A stretch of DNA of 64,000 nt from Megalonaias nervosa (Eukaryota > Mollusca > Bivalvia > Unionida > Unionidae). This document shows, one piece after another, positions 1-13,343 of this stretch. The stretch covers positions 33,050-97,049 of the forward strand of contig JAECUM010001866.1 in the NCBI GenBank assembly GCA_016617855.1, written 5' to 3'. A model generated the notes under the pieces. The model worked only from the letters and a program-made list of their open reading frames with translations, ran no database searches and was not told the origin of the DNA. Position 1 is the first letter of the stretch. Every line of letters starts with the position of its first letter. Position numbers and translations under genes: made by a program.

Positions 1-1288
1 GCTCGGACAACAATTCTTTCCCTTCAAAGTTGACAAAAAATCTGCAAGATATTTCAGGGAAATAGTCCCAAGTTCAAATGGTGTGTCACATCTGACTTGT
101 TTTGAAAAATTATAAGTTATGTTGATAACAAAAAGTGTAGGCATTAAAATTCAATCAACTGTATAGACTGTTAGAAATGAAGACAGTGATATGTAAAAGG
201 TCACCTAATAACATGTCAGTCATTTTTTTTGGTTACTTCCTTCGTGTCAATCTAAATCCCATCATATTACTACACAAATACAAGCATGCCAACACATCAT
301 AAAACTTTCAAGATTTCATGCACTAAGGTGACTTAGTGTCTGCAGAAAGTTGCAGAAGTCTATCCGTTACAATAATAAATGTAAAATAACGAGTGGCTAT
401 ACAAAACAATGAAGGAAAATAGTTATGGTGTGTAGGTATTTTCGGAAGCAAGGGAAGTATGACTCGGTTGTCAGAGAATATATTCCGTTGACCCATTTCT
501 AAACTAGTTATTAATACTTTGGTATAATTAGTACGGGGGATATTCACTGGCTTGGTCCTTTACAAGAATATTGTTACAAGCCAGGGGTGTTTGCTTGACC
601 GAGCGGTGTCAAACACTGGCGCGATTCCGCTAGAAGTCATAAGTTTAACCGAAATTTCCAAAGACTTCCATACAACTTCGGTTGTAAATTAGACTGCCTA
701 GCGTGTCCATTCTACACATACATTTTACTCTAATCAATGCAAGACCACAAATCTCACAACTTTCCAACTGTCTATCAACCGCAAATTTGCATGGTTTCTC
801 TTCATCAATTTTCCGTACCGTCAGTATTTCACGCCGTAAAACTAAACAACTTTCCCAAACACAGGGAACTATTTTTACTACGACATCCTAGGTCAGTCGA
901 ATCATGGTTTCGGGCCACATTTCGCCTGTAAAATTGCATCACATCTGCCACTATGGCGACATGAACGGTTTATGCCGAGTCCCTTCTTGCTTATTCCATT
1001 GTGTAAATTACGTCTCCTACCACAAATACTGCACCTGCAGTCACACAACCAATGTACACCACCAGATATTAATAGGGACTATGGAACGAAAGGGACACTC
1101 ATGCAGCTCCGACCTGAATTCACCAAATGTAAGCCATAGCATCATGGAAATTCACTAACACTTCACTCCGTGACGTTTGCTCCTAGTAATTAGCTAATTA
1201 TTTCGGGCTAAGGAATATTTCCACTGGACCGAGTTCTAGTAATCAAACAAGTAATCACAAAAATCTAAGAATTCCTTCAAACGGGGCG
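1..1288. other. Intergenic, no gene recognised
   Basis: Short open frames occur on both strands, the longest about 84 codons, but none shows a recognisable domain, splice signal or repeat structure. Nothing here supports a gene. Confidence 0.5.
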
Positions 1289-2254
1289 CTATAACCAAAT
1301 GCGCATGCTCTAAATTTATTACTTGTGTGTTAGTTTTAAATTCTTTTTATTTTATTTTTGTTTCATTACATTTTATTGTAATGATAATTTTCACTGGATT
1401 GGAATCTTTTTTCGGAAAATTCACTTCTCTGTTTTGACCTGAGTAGAACGTAAAAGGTTGCTTTATCACTATTTTTAGCTCACCTTGGTTGAGACGTTTG
1501 TAAACATTTAATGAAAACGATTGGCTATTACCAAGGTTATGTTCGGCCCACGTATTAGCTAAGTTGTATACAGCCTTTCTTTTTTTATTTATTTCCAGCG
1601 TGAGAATCTGATTCTTAGATAGGGCTACTCTAGGTTAAGTGCTAAATGGCATTTTTTTTTACTGCTTTGTTTAAATTAGTGATCACGTAGCCCCGTCACG
1701 TAAGCCACCATGTGATCTAAAATCGTGGGTTACAACAGAGATTTCTAGTAGATTTAGGCAGTCGTATAATACACCTTTAGAGCTCAAGGTGTTTTTTTTA
1801 TGTTGATGCCAGTTCATTTAGACTTCTTCTATTTTGTGGATTTAATAATTTATATTCTCTAGAAAAAAAACAACAACACAAGTGCTCTTCTTTATAAAAA
1901 TTCTGGGACAAAGACATTTAGTGGAAATTTATTCTGGAATTCTAAACGGGAACATTATAAATTGTGATTCAACGAGGAACTATTGCCATCAGTACAACGA
2001 CCTCATCTGACGTCATCGCCTTCCATATTGGAACTTCATCGAGATTCGAACCCGGATTCAATTAGAACTGTTTAGTGATAGGATTTACATTTTTCAATTC
2101 TAGGATTAATTTTTGGATTATATTCACAAACCGTAAGTCCTATTTCATATATTTACCTCGTTTTCTAGGGAAATAAATTATTTTGTTAAAACTTACAAAG
2201 CTTGTTGACTTCACTCTTTTCTTTTGTTACTTTTGTACCAGCTTACTCGTAACA
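1289..2254 (+). mobile_element. Solo LTR of a Ty3/gypsy-type retrotransposon
   Basis: This stretch aligns, with many substitutions, to the reverse complement of the LTR at 62561-63473. Shared blocks include the T-rich stretch after 1325, GATTGGCTATTACCAAGGT near 1527, TTCTCTAGAAAA near 1856, a block around TGACGTCATCGCCTTCCATA at 2009 and TTCACAAACCGTAAGTCCTA at 2124. The 3' end is ...CTCGTAACA at 2254, matching the terminal CGTAACA of the other copy. The 5' border is worn and is placed near 1289 only by alignment. No gag-pol sequence follows; a (TA)n array abuts the 3' end. It is most simply a solo LTR left by LTR-LTR recombination, but it could be the end of a mostly deleted element. Confidence 0.75.
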
Positions 2255-2354
<100 letters not shown>

Positions 2355-2389
2355 CTGATGTATCTACAGTGAAACATATGTAAAACTGC

Positions 2390-4358
2390 ATATACAACTC
2401 GGGTAGATGAAACAGATTTTACGACAGTTAATCATAATATCTTATAAATCGTTAGTTATAATTTTAATTTGGAACTACCTGATGTTAAGAAAATGGAACT
2501 TATGGTCATACCCTACTCTTCTGACTACTGAAATGAAAATATTTTATAAAAATAATAAAAAGTTTAAACCTTAATGTTGTGGATGTTATGATACTTAAAG
2601 TTTGTAATCCTTCAATTTTACACTAAGCAGCTACCATAGCGAACTTTTTTAGTCCAAAAGATTACATGCTTCGCATTAGTAGAGGCCAGAGGTGTTGCGT
2701 GTATTATATTAGGATAAAACAGACACAATTCGATGAACGTGCCAAGTTGATTATCATCATGCAATGCAAGCCAATAAGACCAAAATTTATTTACTGTGGA
2801 CATGATAATATGTATGCGAAAAACCGACATTTTCATGCTTTTAACAAGGAAGCTGGCGACTCCATTACTTTTCTTTCATTTTCTTAGTCTTGGTCAGAAA
2901 CAGGAAATATATATTCATAAAGTTAAAACTTGTACTGTGCCAGCTATCAAGAAGTATTTTTGGTATCACTATTATCGTATCAGATGGCGGGAAGCACTGA
3001 TCAACCTTTATCCAGGTCGCGTAGACAAGAGTTCAGCTTCGTTACAACACAAAAGGCCAATTTCTGCATGTGGCTGTGAACGTTTGTGATATAAAAGTTA
3101 TGTTGGGACAGTCATTTGAATGGTAAACCGACTGCCAAAGAAATTCGTGAAATGATACAACGTAGTCACAAGATTCAGGAAAATTCAAACACCGAGTATA
3201 TCAAAAAAAGCAAGAAAATATGTATCTTTTCAAGTAAAGGAATTGTCGGAAATGTCAAAGGCAGACCCACTATATTCTTTAATGCAACGTCATCAAGTTG
3301 TTTTTATACATGTTTGCCTCTCTTGTTTCCTTCTAAAATTTATCTAGCATATTTAGTATCAACAACTGCAATAACAATTCCTTTCAACATCGTTTAAATG
3401 CAGATTTAATTAATTGTTGAGAATGAAATAGGATCATGTGTGTTGGATGCTGTTTTTGCTGGGGAGGGCTTATGAATGGAAGTAGAAGCGAGGAATCGAG
3501 GGAAAGAATGTATATTATTTAGGTTAAACGCTTTACTCTTCTCTTTGACATTACGTTTCTCGTTTAATACGGACCTTATTTCCGAAGTTGACTGTGTATG
3601 TGTTTTCCTCATACCATATAATATGATAATAAAGCGTTGACTGTCGAAGACTACTTTTTCTGATATTATCCATAAAGGCATTGTTTTGACATGCTGACAA
3701 TAAACTGATATTACTGTCCTACTAAACACTTATTCTACAAGTTAAGTCGAAGGTAAGTGGAGATGAAACTGTGGTTATCATGCAAGACGTTGCACTTGTT
3801 CCAGTAGCATCGTTAGAGTTGGCATTCTCTTTAAAACTCTATCAAATATGACATTAAAACTAATTACAGCAATGAAAGAAGCAACTAAATTCTACTGGAA
3901 GCAATAATATGTGAAAGATTAGCCCAGGCAATCGTATACACGTATGACCCAACTGAAGGTAGTCCAACATTTTACAAAACATTTTCAGAGAATCGAAAAC
4001 ACTGGTGACTCATCCGTATTAATTGGTGCATACTGGAATTTTCTGAAGAATTACGAACTTGATTAATTATACACAAAAACATAATGGCTTTGTGCATATC
4101 AATCTATTTAATGTGTGAAGAATTGCAAGCCCTTCGAACATATTCACGGAGGAGACCCAATGAGAAACAAGCAAGATTAGATACTTTTCTGATTTCCTCT
4201 GACTTACAGTTAAGTGCCATTTTTCGAGATTCTACTTTTACAGATCGGACCATTCAGTGATAAGAACTTTCCCAAATATTCAAGTTTCATCAGCTATTTG
4301 TATGTTAATGTGTGAACATTCTAGGCGACAGCATTTGTGGGTAGCTTTCGAGACAGAC
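2390..4358. other. Intergenic, unrecognised open frames only
   Basis: Several overlapping open frames of 72-107 codons lie between 2618 and 3729 on both strands. One plus-strand stretch around 2960-3250 is rich in aromatic and basic residues and may be an old mobile-element coding relic, but no family motif is visible. No repeat structure or splice site pairs were found. Confidence 0.35.
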
Positions 4359-4370
4359 AAGAGTAAAGTA

Positions 4371-4653
4371 TGTGTGTGTAACTTGGAGTTTGAACGTAAC
4401 TTTAACAATTGTTTATAGTGGTATCTAGTACTGGGGCATCCTGCCGCACGCATGTAGCATGATGTCCCACTCAGTCACATTATCCTGACACCAGACTAAC
4501 CAGTCCTAACACTAGTCTCTTAATGCTGAGTGCCTAGCGAGGCAGGTGTTAGTACCATTTTTATGTCTTTGGTGTGACTTCGCCGGGGTTCGAACCCGCG
4601 ACCTGCCGCATCCGAGGCGGACGCTCTAACCACTAGGCCACCGGAGCGGTCAA
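4371..4653 (-). mobile_element. tRNA-derived SINE, copy 1
   Basis: Read on the minus strand, the head at 4653 carries an A-box-like GTGGCCTAGTGGTTAGAGCG and a B box GGGTTCGAACCC. The family body follows (GTCAGGATAATGTGACTG and CATGCTACATG type motifs), then a (CA)n tail. Probable 12-bp target-site duplications flank it: AAGAGTAAAGTA at 4359-4370 and AAGAATAAAGTA at 4654-4665, one mismatch. About 40 bp of the 3' body present in other copies is missing. SINEs of this kind are transcribed by RNA polymerase III and mobilised by a partner LINE (family knowledge). Confidence 0.9.
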
Positions 4654-4802
4654 AAGAATAAAGTACACACAAATTTACTTTAATCATTTCACAAGGTATT
4701 AATCACTGAAAAAGATGTGAATTCATGAGTTTTATAAAATCTAACTAGCATTTCAGAAGTAGTTTTTTGTGTTGAAAATGTTTAGATGCGTACCAAACTA
4801 TA

Positions 4803-5189
4803 GTGAAAAGCAAGATAGACTTAAGCCCTCCATACCGTTATATTCACAATAATTTTTTTGAAGAAAAAAATATTATGAAGCTAACAGCAGACAATTCTTT
4901 AAGTCAACTTTATGACCCTGAATATAAATTTGATTATTCACTCTTTTGTTCCTTTCAAACATATCCCCATACGTTGACGGCAAAATCTATTTTACCACTT
5001 CTTTCCACTTAGAGATTTATTTGTACATACGATAGCCGAAAATTGCTGATGAAATATATTCAACACATCAGTTAACCGCAGCACTCAATGATTTGATGGT
5101 TTACATGCAGTGACAACAATAAAAAATAAGTTTATTAACTTACAACAGAACTAAATAACAGCAAAATAAGCGCATTCAGCTCAACTGAC
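4803..5189. other. Intergenic, nothing recognised
   Basis: A 69-codon open frame (4803-5012) has no recognisable feature. The stretch is otherwise plain AT-rich DNA. Confidence 0.4.

Positions 5190-5222
<33 letters not shown>
5190..5222. repeat. (AAT)n microsatellite
   Basis: About 11 ATA/AAT units. A short impure ATG/ATC-rich tract follows at about 5434-5477. Confidence 0.95.
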
Positions 5223-5223
<1 letters not shown>

Positions 5224-5576
5224 GTAAAGTAAAGCGCACAGGCATTAATTAAGGAATTTTTTACTTTATGTTTCATCCATAACTCTTCCCATTTTTATAT
5301 TTCAATCATTTCAAGAAATAAGAAGTTAGAGATTTATACAGATCAAAGTTGGTGAATAAAGACGTAATATCTCAAATCAAATTAAAATTGGAAACGTCAC
5401 TTCCTAGTTTCTAGATTCTTCCTCAGTCATTAAAATGATGATGATGATGATCAAGATCATGATCATAATGATAATGATGAACACTTTAAACAATGCCACA
5501 TCCCCTCACCACAAATTTGATATGCAAATTGTTCAAGTTTTCATTATCCATTATTTTTAAATCCCCAAAATACCCA

Positions 5577-5842
5577 TATATAAATAGTACCCATCTAGGT
5601 CTAACTCGACATGATATATAAATAGTACCCATCTAGGTCTAACTCGACATGGCATATAAATAGTACCCATCTAGGTCTAACTCGACATGATATATAAATA
5701 GTACCCATCTAGGTCTAACTCGACATGATATATAAATAGTACCCATCTAGGTCTAACTCGGCATGATATATAAATAGTACCCATCTAGGTCTAACTCGAC
5801 ATGATATACAAACAGTACCCATCTATGTCTAACTCGACATGA
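5577..5842. repeat. 38-bp minisatellite, 7 copies
   Basis: Seven head-to-tail 38-bp units begin at 5577, 5615, 5653, 5691, 5729, 5767 and 5805. The first six are nearly identical and the last has several changes. Each unit opens with TATATAAATAGTACCC (or a near match), so the array repeats a TATA-box-like word every 38 bp. No open reading frame or gene end is evident beside it. Confidence 0.95.
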
Positions 5843-6040
5843 AAAGATGGGTTTGTTTTAGGTGAAACCTCAATGTTCAGAAAAAAAATAAATAAATAAA
5901 AAAAAAACCCACATGTTAAAAGCAATAACTGGATTTTCAAGACGGGTGTCTGAACAGAGCTGAAAATTACAATCATCAGTGCAGAACTGATGGATTACCA
6001 ACTCTGCCCACAATTTTACAAGTGCATCTTTGTTGACCAT

Positions 6041-6344
6041 ACCGTTACTAGCCAGGTGTTATTTGGTATTCTATTTTCTGACAAAAGCGACCACTTGCCA
6101 GGGCTTTCCAAATGCATGGTCACTAGCCAGGTGTGACTTGGTACTCTGTTGCAGACAAAGCGACAACTTACCACGACTTTCTGACTAACTGGTCACTAGG
6201 CAGCTGTGACTTGGTACTCTACTGCAGATAAAGCGACAACTTGCCAGGGCGTTCCGATTGCATGGTCACTAGCAAAGCGTGCCTTGTTACTCTATTGCAG
6301 ACAAAGCTACAACTTGTCAGGGCTTTCTAACTGCATGGTCCTAG
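6041..6344. repeat. ~73-bp tandem repeat, 4 copies
   Basis: Four diverged units of 72-73 bp share GGTCACTAGCCAGG, GACTTGGTACTCT, GCAGACAAAGCGACAACTT and GCCAGGGCTTTC. Unit starts (GGTCACTAG-like words) are near 6041, 6118, 6191 and 6263. Confidence 0.85.
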
Positions 6345-6767
6345 ATCTGAATGTTTGTCAGTATATAAAACATACAACTTAATACTTCTTTATCAATTTT
6401 AATGCAATTTCCGACATATATTTGTCACAAGTTATTTTTGATAATATAGTCTTCTAAACAGAAGGTGATTCTACCTCTGCTCTGGTTATAGTAGAGTCTT
6501 TATAAAATAAACACAGAATAAAAATAACAAAACCCAATTTTCTTTCCCCAAGGATATACAATATACTTGCATGCAAATAAAAAAATAGTTTATCAACAGA
6601 AGTTAGAAAAATATCATGAAAAATGAATTAACACAATAAGGCGGGAACTATGCACATATAAAGGTGTGAACATTATAAAATTATTTGGGACTAGTGAATA
6701 ATTCATGAGTAAATTGCTAGTAATACTGTTAAGTCCTGAGGACAGTGCTGTATCTTCCTTTCAAGAA

Positions 6768-6960
6768 GCCACAGCAGCTCATTTGGCAAAGCATCAGACT
6801 AGTATTCCAACGGTTGCAGGTTTGATACCAGCCCAGGCCAGCCCAACCTATCTGCCTTAATGAGATGTTATCTAATCAAACAATGGTTTCTTCCTGCCCT
6901 GAGCGGTCACTAGAGCGTATCTACACTGACCGTTCAGTGTAACAAACTTATTTTTTGCAT
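6768..6960 (+). mobile_element. Second-type tRNA-related SINE-like element
   Basis: An A-box-like CAGCTCATTTGGCAAAGCA is followed about 40 bp later by a B-box-like GGTTTGATACC, the spacing of a tRNA head. The sequence after it differs from the main SINE family. Ends and target duplications could not be fixed, so this is a tentative call. Confidence 0.45.
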
Positions 6961-7723
6961 CTTGAAGAAGACATGGTTTAGATAAAGGACTATCGGGTGA
7001 ATTGGTGTGTGTAAATATTTCTTATCTCGCTTGTACTCGTAACTCCAGTCACGGTGACAGTGTAAAAAGGTGTCAAGATGTCATATTCGAAAGCGAGACA
7101 GTTTTTATCCTTTGGGAAAAGGATCCAAACAATTCGTTTGGTGGATGGTGGGAAAAGTAATTGTTCCAGTGTAATGGTTATAGTTAGATACCTTCATCTA
7201 TTTTCTTCTAAATTAAAGGTATGTCTGAAGAAAACAAAATCGCCTTTGGGAAGAGATACATCCCTCTTCGTTAGGGTCAGGAGTCACTCAACATTTAAAA
7301 CTTGTCTGTAAAGACAGTTGAAGATACGGTTCATGGGAAACAAAGAATATCTCTATTGTTTTAATTTTATTCATCACAGGCTTCTCACATAAGCCGACTG
7401 TATTTTTACATGGTGCATTATGCACCTGACGTATCCAGATAATATTTTTTAAAAAATGGGTGAACAACTGCTTCCAAGTGAAACTTGTTCAAGCTGGCCA
7501 ACCAACGAGTCAGTCTTGTTTTACAGTCATATGCAATCCATCAATCACTAGTGAAATTATTGTTTTGTCATGGCACACAAAGGAAACTAAGATCAGTGAT
7601 TATTTTCAGTCAATGATGATTTAATTTATAAAGTGGGCAGGATACAGTTATGTGTAACATATGTTTGGGAAATGACAACATATACACGTATTTTATGACT
7701 TTGTTGAATAGTGCTCATATACA

Positions 7724-7727
<4 letters not shown>

Positions 7728-7755
<28 letters not shown>
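7728..7755. repeat. (AAT)n microsatellite
   Basis: Nine or so TAA/AAT units on the plus strand. Confidence 0.95.
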
Positions 7756-7756
<1 letters not shown>

Positions 7757-8305
7757 TTTGGTACATGGTATTTTGTTCAAAAGCCAATTTTGAAAGGTGA
7801 ACCTGTGTAATAGAGGTTATCTGTTTATAAAGGCCAGTTTTGCCTTTTTCCATGGGTGGCCAGTATTGTTAGATTTGACTGTATATAAGTAGCGTTCACA
7901 TACTATTTTGGGACTTTTTACAAATCGAGACATTTTACAAATCTTGCTTTACATGGTCCTTATGAAGCACTCACCTGTTTGTTCTAGTTCTACCACACTC
8001 TCCCGTAAATACAGTTCATTTGATTGCTTTAAAAGTTAAAGTTTTATTTAAAAAATCTGTTTGTTAAGTAAATCAAAATAAACCTATAATTACTGATATT
8101 ACCTTACAAAACCAACCTAGAAGCTTTTGGATTTTGTCATAATTGTTTTGATAAATTTTATCCTTTTTGATCTATATTTATATTAGCAACTTATTTAAAA
8201 TAAGCAAGATAAACACGTGAAATTTGATTCAAGGTTTTGATACTGTAAGATATATCCGAAAAGTTCTAATTATAAGATTATGTATAACCTTGATTGACAG
8301 ATTCA

Positions 8306-8339
<34 letters not shown>

Positions 8340-8356
8340 TAATTAATTAATTAATT
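8306..8356. repeat. Compound (ATT)n(AATT)n microsatellite
   Basis: About ten ATT units run straight into five AATT units. Confidence 0.95.
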
Positions 8357-9049
8357 GTACATATTTAAAGGTCAAATAAAACAAGTTTGCCTTTTTTTCT
8401 TTATGTATGTTAGCAAACTGTAACTTCTATCAACTAAGGCTAAATCTACTTCTCTCAACAGACCCGGTATTAACAACCATTTTAGTTTGAGCCATGACCA
8501 GTTGGGGCAAAGGAGTGTGTTCTGAATACACATTGATGCATTTAGAGATTATTTGAAAAAGTAGGGACAATTAAAACACACAATTATGAAAACAAATATA
8601 CATGAAAACCTTGTCCACTGAAATGTATAGTTCGTGTTTGCACATATAAATGTAGAAGAACATAACTGAGGTAATCACAGAAAATCACTATGCCCTAAAC
8701 AATCTGCAATATCTATTATTAATGCAAAACCAGTGGCAGATACAAAAAATAAGTAAAAGGTTGATAAATACTTTTAAAAACCTGATTAAGTGGAACACAT
8801 TATCTCATTTGAGATCATTGTTGTGATGCATCCCTCCTCCAACCACATTCATAGCTGACTTGTAAAAACTGTAACACCTAAACTTTAATACTCAACTTTA
8901 ACATTGTTGACAACGATATGTCACCATGATTATGAATCTCTCAGGAATATCAGATCAAATGCAACAATATTCACTCTATAATAAAATGAATCTAAATGCA
9001 AACATTTTCATGTCTCCATGACTTGGATCAATCTATAGGCAAAATGTGT

Positions 9050-9052
<3 letters not shown>

Positions 9053-9099
<47 letters not shown>
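9053..9099. repeat. (CT)n microsatellite
   Basis: About 23 perfect CT units. Confidence 0.98.
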
Positions 9100-9102
<3 letters not shown>

Positions 9103-9950
9103 ATGATTACTACGATTTTAAGGTTAAAATACTGCGAATTAATACAACATGCCATGTCACAGCCTATTACACTAAAAATGGCATTAAAATACCGACCCGT
9201 GGTGCTGCAACCGTAACCTGACAGTTTAAAACTGAATTAAAGACGGACTGCAGCGTATCATTGCAACCACGTGTCTTTCATTCTTAAACCATCAAGAAAC
9301 CCTGCCTTTTTATAATGGTTTTAGTTAGTATATACAAAGTCCAGTATTTTATTTAGAAATTTTTTTTAAGATGATAAAACAAAATATTTGTTTATGATAC
9401 AAAATATATAAATATGAACAATTGGTTGAATGTGAAAGTTTTCACCAATAAAATCAACTGCAAACAGAGAGAGAGAGATGGCTCCAATTATTTATGAAAT
9501 GAATTATTTTACTGAATTCAATGAAGCCTGAAAATTAATTACGCACTACATGAATGGTCAAAGTGAAGCAAATGCTGTTCATATATAGAACGTAATTAAT
9601 TTTTGAGGTTAATGATTTTACTAACCCTGTAAAACAGGATGTTGAGTTCTTATAATTGCAAGTATTTATTGAAATAACAAAATGATGTCAAAAAATAAAT
9701 AAGAGAAATATATTTTAATTATTATTCATAAATATTGACAAAGCACACAAGACAGGCATATGGATACATACTAAATAGTTCCTTTCTGGTGCTATGAAAT
9801 AATAGCTTCAATTTTTCTGCCTCCTGTGACACAATTGTAACCAGTTAAGATGCTAATTATTAGTTAAATAATATTAATACGGAATCAGATTCATGATGCC
9901 ATGTCAACATAATCACCAGGTATAATTCATCAATTGCCTAATACAACGTT

Positions 9951-10097
9951 TATGCTTGGGACAGTCCATTTATAATATTTATGCCTGGGACAGTCCATTT
10001 ATAATATTTATGCCTGGGACAGCCCATGTATAATATTTATGACTGGGACAGTCCTTTTATAATATGTATGCCTGGGAAAACCCATTTATAACATTTA
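9951..10097. repeat. 29-bp minisatellite, 5 copies
   Basis: Five tandem units of the type TTTATGCCTGGGACAGTCCA plus nine bases, with a few substitutions per unit. Confidence 0.9.
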
Positions 10098-10099
10098 AT

Positions 10100-12293
10100 T
10101 TTAAGCTCACTCTGTCTTATATAAAACAATTTTGAAAAATATTGACAAAATTAAAAGAATAGTTTCTAAGTTAATTCAGCTCAAAGTTGCCAGATATTTG
10201 GTATATATCCTAGTCAGGTATGTGGGAGAATTTTTTTTTTTTTATGGCAATCTGTGTTACATAAAGGGCAATCACTTCCATGAGACTCGAGTCAATAGCC
10301 CTCCTATTGGCTGTAGTTAATAAGATAAGAAGAGGCAAAGAGGGACTGACTGACATGTCAGAATTATCAGTGAGACAAATTACATGCATATAAAATAAAA
10401 ATTAATGAAATTTATGATTAAGTTCAATAGTATGCTTTGATAGCTTAGTGACTTCTGGGCCAGGCTAAAACTGTTTGCATCACTGCTTGTAGGCAGTGAC
10501 CAATAGCTATTTAGTTATTTTTCCTTCTTTCTCACATGGAATACGGTATCTGTTGCATTTGTATGTACACTTTTCTGACAAAATTCAATGCTTTCAGATC
10601 AATGGCAATTCCAAAACAAACAAACGAAAAAAAAACAGCTTTCGTGACCTTGGTCTCTGACTAGTTCTATCCAATGCAAGGATCTTCAAAGTTTCTGCCA
10701 ACAATGTATGTGGTTGAATGGAAATCTATTTTAATGGCAGGAGCTGATACAGACAAATTCTATTATTGGCAACAGCTGGCATGGCCAATCACAAAACAAA
10801 CATCCATGGTCATCTAAACAAAAGCATTCCATTAACATGGCTTTAACCCTCTGTGGTCATTGTACCATGTATTTGGGACTTGTGACTTCAAATAAATACA
10901 GCAGAAACTATATATTGTAATCAGTTCTAAACAACAGAACTATCTAGACCAAATGACGGTAATTCTTGATGGGTAAGTGTATTTAACAAGTTTCCGTCAA
11001 AACAAATATTTTTATTTTGATAGTTTCTAAAGCATGTACTCAAAACATTTCAAAGCTGTTTTGAAACAACCTCCATAAATGTACAGGAGAGAATATACAC
11101 AAATGTTTTTACACTATGCAGACCATGCCTTCAAACCATGGTCAATGATATTACAACTATATGCTTCAGGGGACAATTCAAAACTGAATGCGAATGTTTC
11201 GGATATAGTCATTTTTTTAAGTTTTGGAAACTTAACAAAAATATTTTTAAAAATATAGTGATAGCTGATTAAATATTTGCACCTGTTTGTAATTACCATA
11301 ATGAAATCTAAAAACTCTTATTAGTTGGCATTACTTACAATGTCTAGTTTTCGCTTTGGTCATTTTAGGTCATACGTCCGAAATGCAAGGAGTAAGGACC
11401 AAAATGGGTACATAAACCTGAAGTACATTTTTAGGTAGGGATACAATGTATTATATATAAAGAAACTGCTTTTATGCACAAAAATATCCAACAGTTTTAA
11501 TATTACAATTCTAACTTGAACATTTTCCTGTCTCACTTTACAACACACGGTGCGAAAGAGGCATTTATCTTGATACCTCTTTTAGAGTCATGTGTCACCA
11601 AGAGTAACCATCAAGTGCGATGTAAAACAGGAAGCACAGCCAATGACAGAGCAAAAAAGTCACATGATGCATTACAAGGTCAACAAAGTGCAATGGGTTT
11701 ACACATACCAAATTATTTTTAAGTTAGAATAAAAGTAATCACTTGAAAACATGCATCTTTTTTAAAAGCTAAAAACTTATTTGCAACGTTGCAATTTTTT
11801 GTATGATACTCACACCGGTGAGCCAGGGATTAGCACAATCTAAAATTGTAACACTACAAAGAGACATTTACCTACTTCTTTTAGGCCATTCTATTTTAAT
11901 TGCAACAATAAAAACGGTAGTAGTCGAATGAAATAGATACCTCTCTCCCAGCCATTATTTATTACATTCTGGAATGATCGTAAGTTGCAGTATAGAAGGA
12001 TGCAGAATGGAAAACATTACAAATACCCTCTCACAATTTGACACTAACTGCGGGTAAGAAAATGTACATCCGATTTATTTATTTTTTTTGTTTAACATTC
12101 CAATATCAGTCAAATGATGACAGTTGTTAAGATTTAATGGTCAGCAATCTTAATGTATTAAACAATTAATGAAAGCGCTGTTAAATCACCAAGCAATCCA
12201 ACCAACAATCACACCATCGAACCTTACTCTTTAGCAAACCAATTCTAGCAATGAGATAAATTAAATAAATTACAACAGCTATGATGCAGATCT
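10100..12293. other. Intergenic and probable 3' UTR flank
   Basis: No recognisable coding region. The right end probably includes the 3' UTR of the minus-strand gene at 12294-12652: overlapping AATAAA-type signals on the minus strand lie near 12072-12082, about 210 bp beyond the stop codon. Confidence 0.4.
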
Positions 12294-12652
12294 TCATAAG
12301 AAATTCTTGGTTTTCTTTTTCTTTTTTATCTTGCCTTTAGATGCCTCTTTCTCTGTCCCAGCTCCATTTATCTTCAATATGCCCCTGTCCGTGGCACCAC
12401 TTCTTTCCCTGTTAAGTTCAAGATCTTTTTCAAAGAAATTATAATGGTCCTCTACCAGTGGTGGCAGATCATCTATTTCACTATGAGCAATTGAAGCAGC
12501 TTCCTCTTCTGGAAATGTAAATTCATTACTCTCAGGTCCATGCATTTCTGGATCTTGTCTCATAAGATCTTCGTATTGTTCCTGCCTCTCATCGAACTTC
12601 TCGTCCACCTTCAACTCCCTGACCCTCCTTGTGACATCGTTTCTTGATGTTT
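12294..12652 (-). CDS. Probable last coding exon of an unrecognised host gene
   Basis: On the minus strand an acceptor ending TATCACTAG (at 12653-12660) precedes an open frame of about 118 codons that runs from 12652 to a TGA at 12294. The frame enters with two bases of a split codon. The protein is highly charged and likely unstructured in part: a basic segment near its start (RNDVTRRVRELKVDEKFDER), an acidic middle with EEEAASIAHSEIDDLPPL, then HYNFFEKDLELNRERSG, and a lysine-rich tail ending KIKKKKKTKNFL. A possible polyadenylation signal follows about 210 bp downstream. Codon use and composition look coding, unlike the surrounding DNA. I do not recognise the family. The first methionine of the open frame (12666-12668) lies before the acceptor and is probably intronic. 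Upstream exons, to the right, were not found. Confidence 0.6.
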
Positions 12653-12660
12653 CTAGTGAT

Positions 12661-13330
12661 ACACACATTCATGGGACAAGTTAGATGACAATTAAAATAC
12701 ACATTTTACAACAGCTAAGACTATATCGAATGACCACCACTAATAACAAAATAAAATGGTTGCTCTGGAAGGTAAATCCTGAATAGATAATATGCCAAGT
12801 GCTCTTGAAACGTTTGGAATATTCAAACTCAAAACAAACAAATTCCACGACTTTGTCAAAATATTTGTTATATTACGTTAGAATACTGTAACATCATCAC
12901 TCTCTCAAACTTTACTCTGATGCTGATATATTTGATTCCAAGGACACAGGTACTTTTAATATAAATTTTGAGATTAGGGTTGATTTCCATGTTTAAAGCG
13001 TTTTGAGAATAAGGAATAATAACTAATAAAAAGTAACGGAAACGGTGGGTTATAAAATGTGGTCGCTAGATCATGGCAACTGAGGTGGATACTTTATCAA
13101 TACTCAAAACTACATATGAATTTAGCTCCAAGTTGGTTGACAGAACAAGTCTGATATGGCCTAGGGATATGTCATGGTCTGATGGTCTAGACAAATTTAT
13201 ACACTCTATCAAAGAAGTTCCTTCCTGTAATTAAGAACAAATCTGTCATGTGGTTTTGCATTTATTACATAAAGTACAATTGCTAAATTTGATACAAACC
13301 TCACTTTAATGTTTTTTTAAAACATTGTTG
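12661..13330. other. Non-coding, probable intron
   Basis: Lies upstream of the 12294-12652 exon on the minus strand and is probably its intron. Nothing else is recognised. Confidence 0.35.
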
Positions 13331-13343
13331 TCAACAAAAAGTA

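Larger units (their letters stand above)
6961..9052. other. Intergenic with simple repeats
   Basis: Holds (AAT)n at 7728-7755 and an (ATT)n plus (AATT)n compound repeat at 8306-8356. The open frames at 7078-7311 (plus) and 7626-7853 (minus) are not recognisable; the second runs through the AAT repeat. No gene is supported. Confidence 0.5.
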
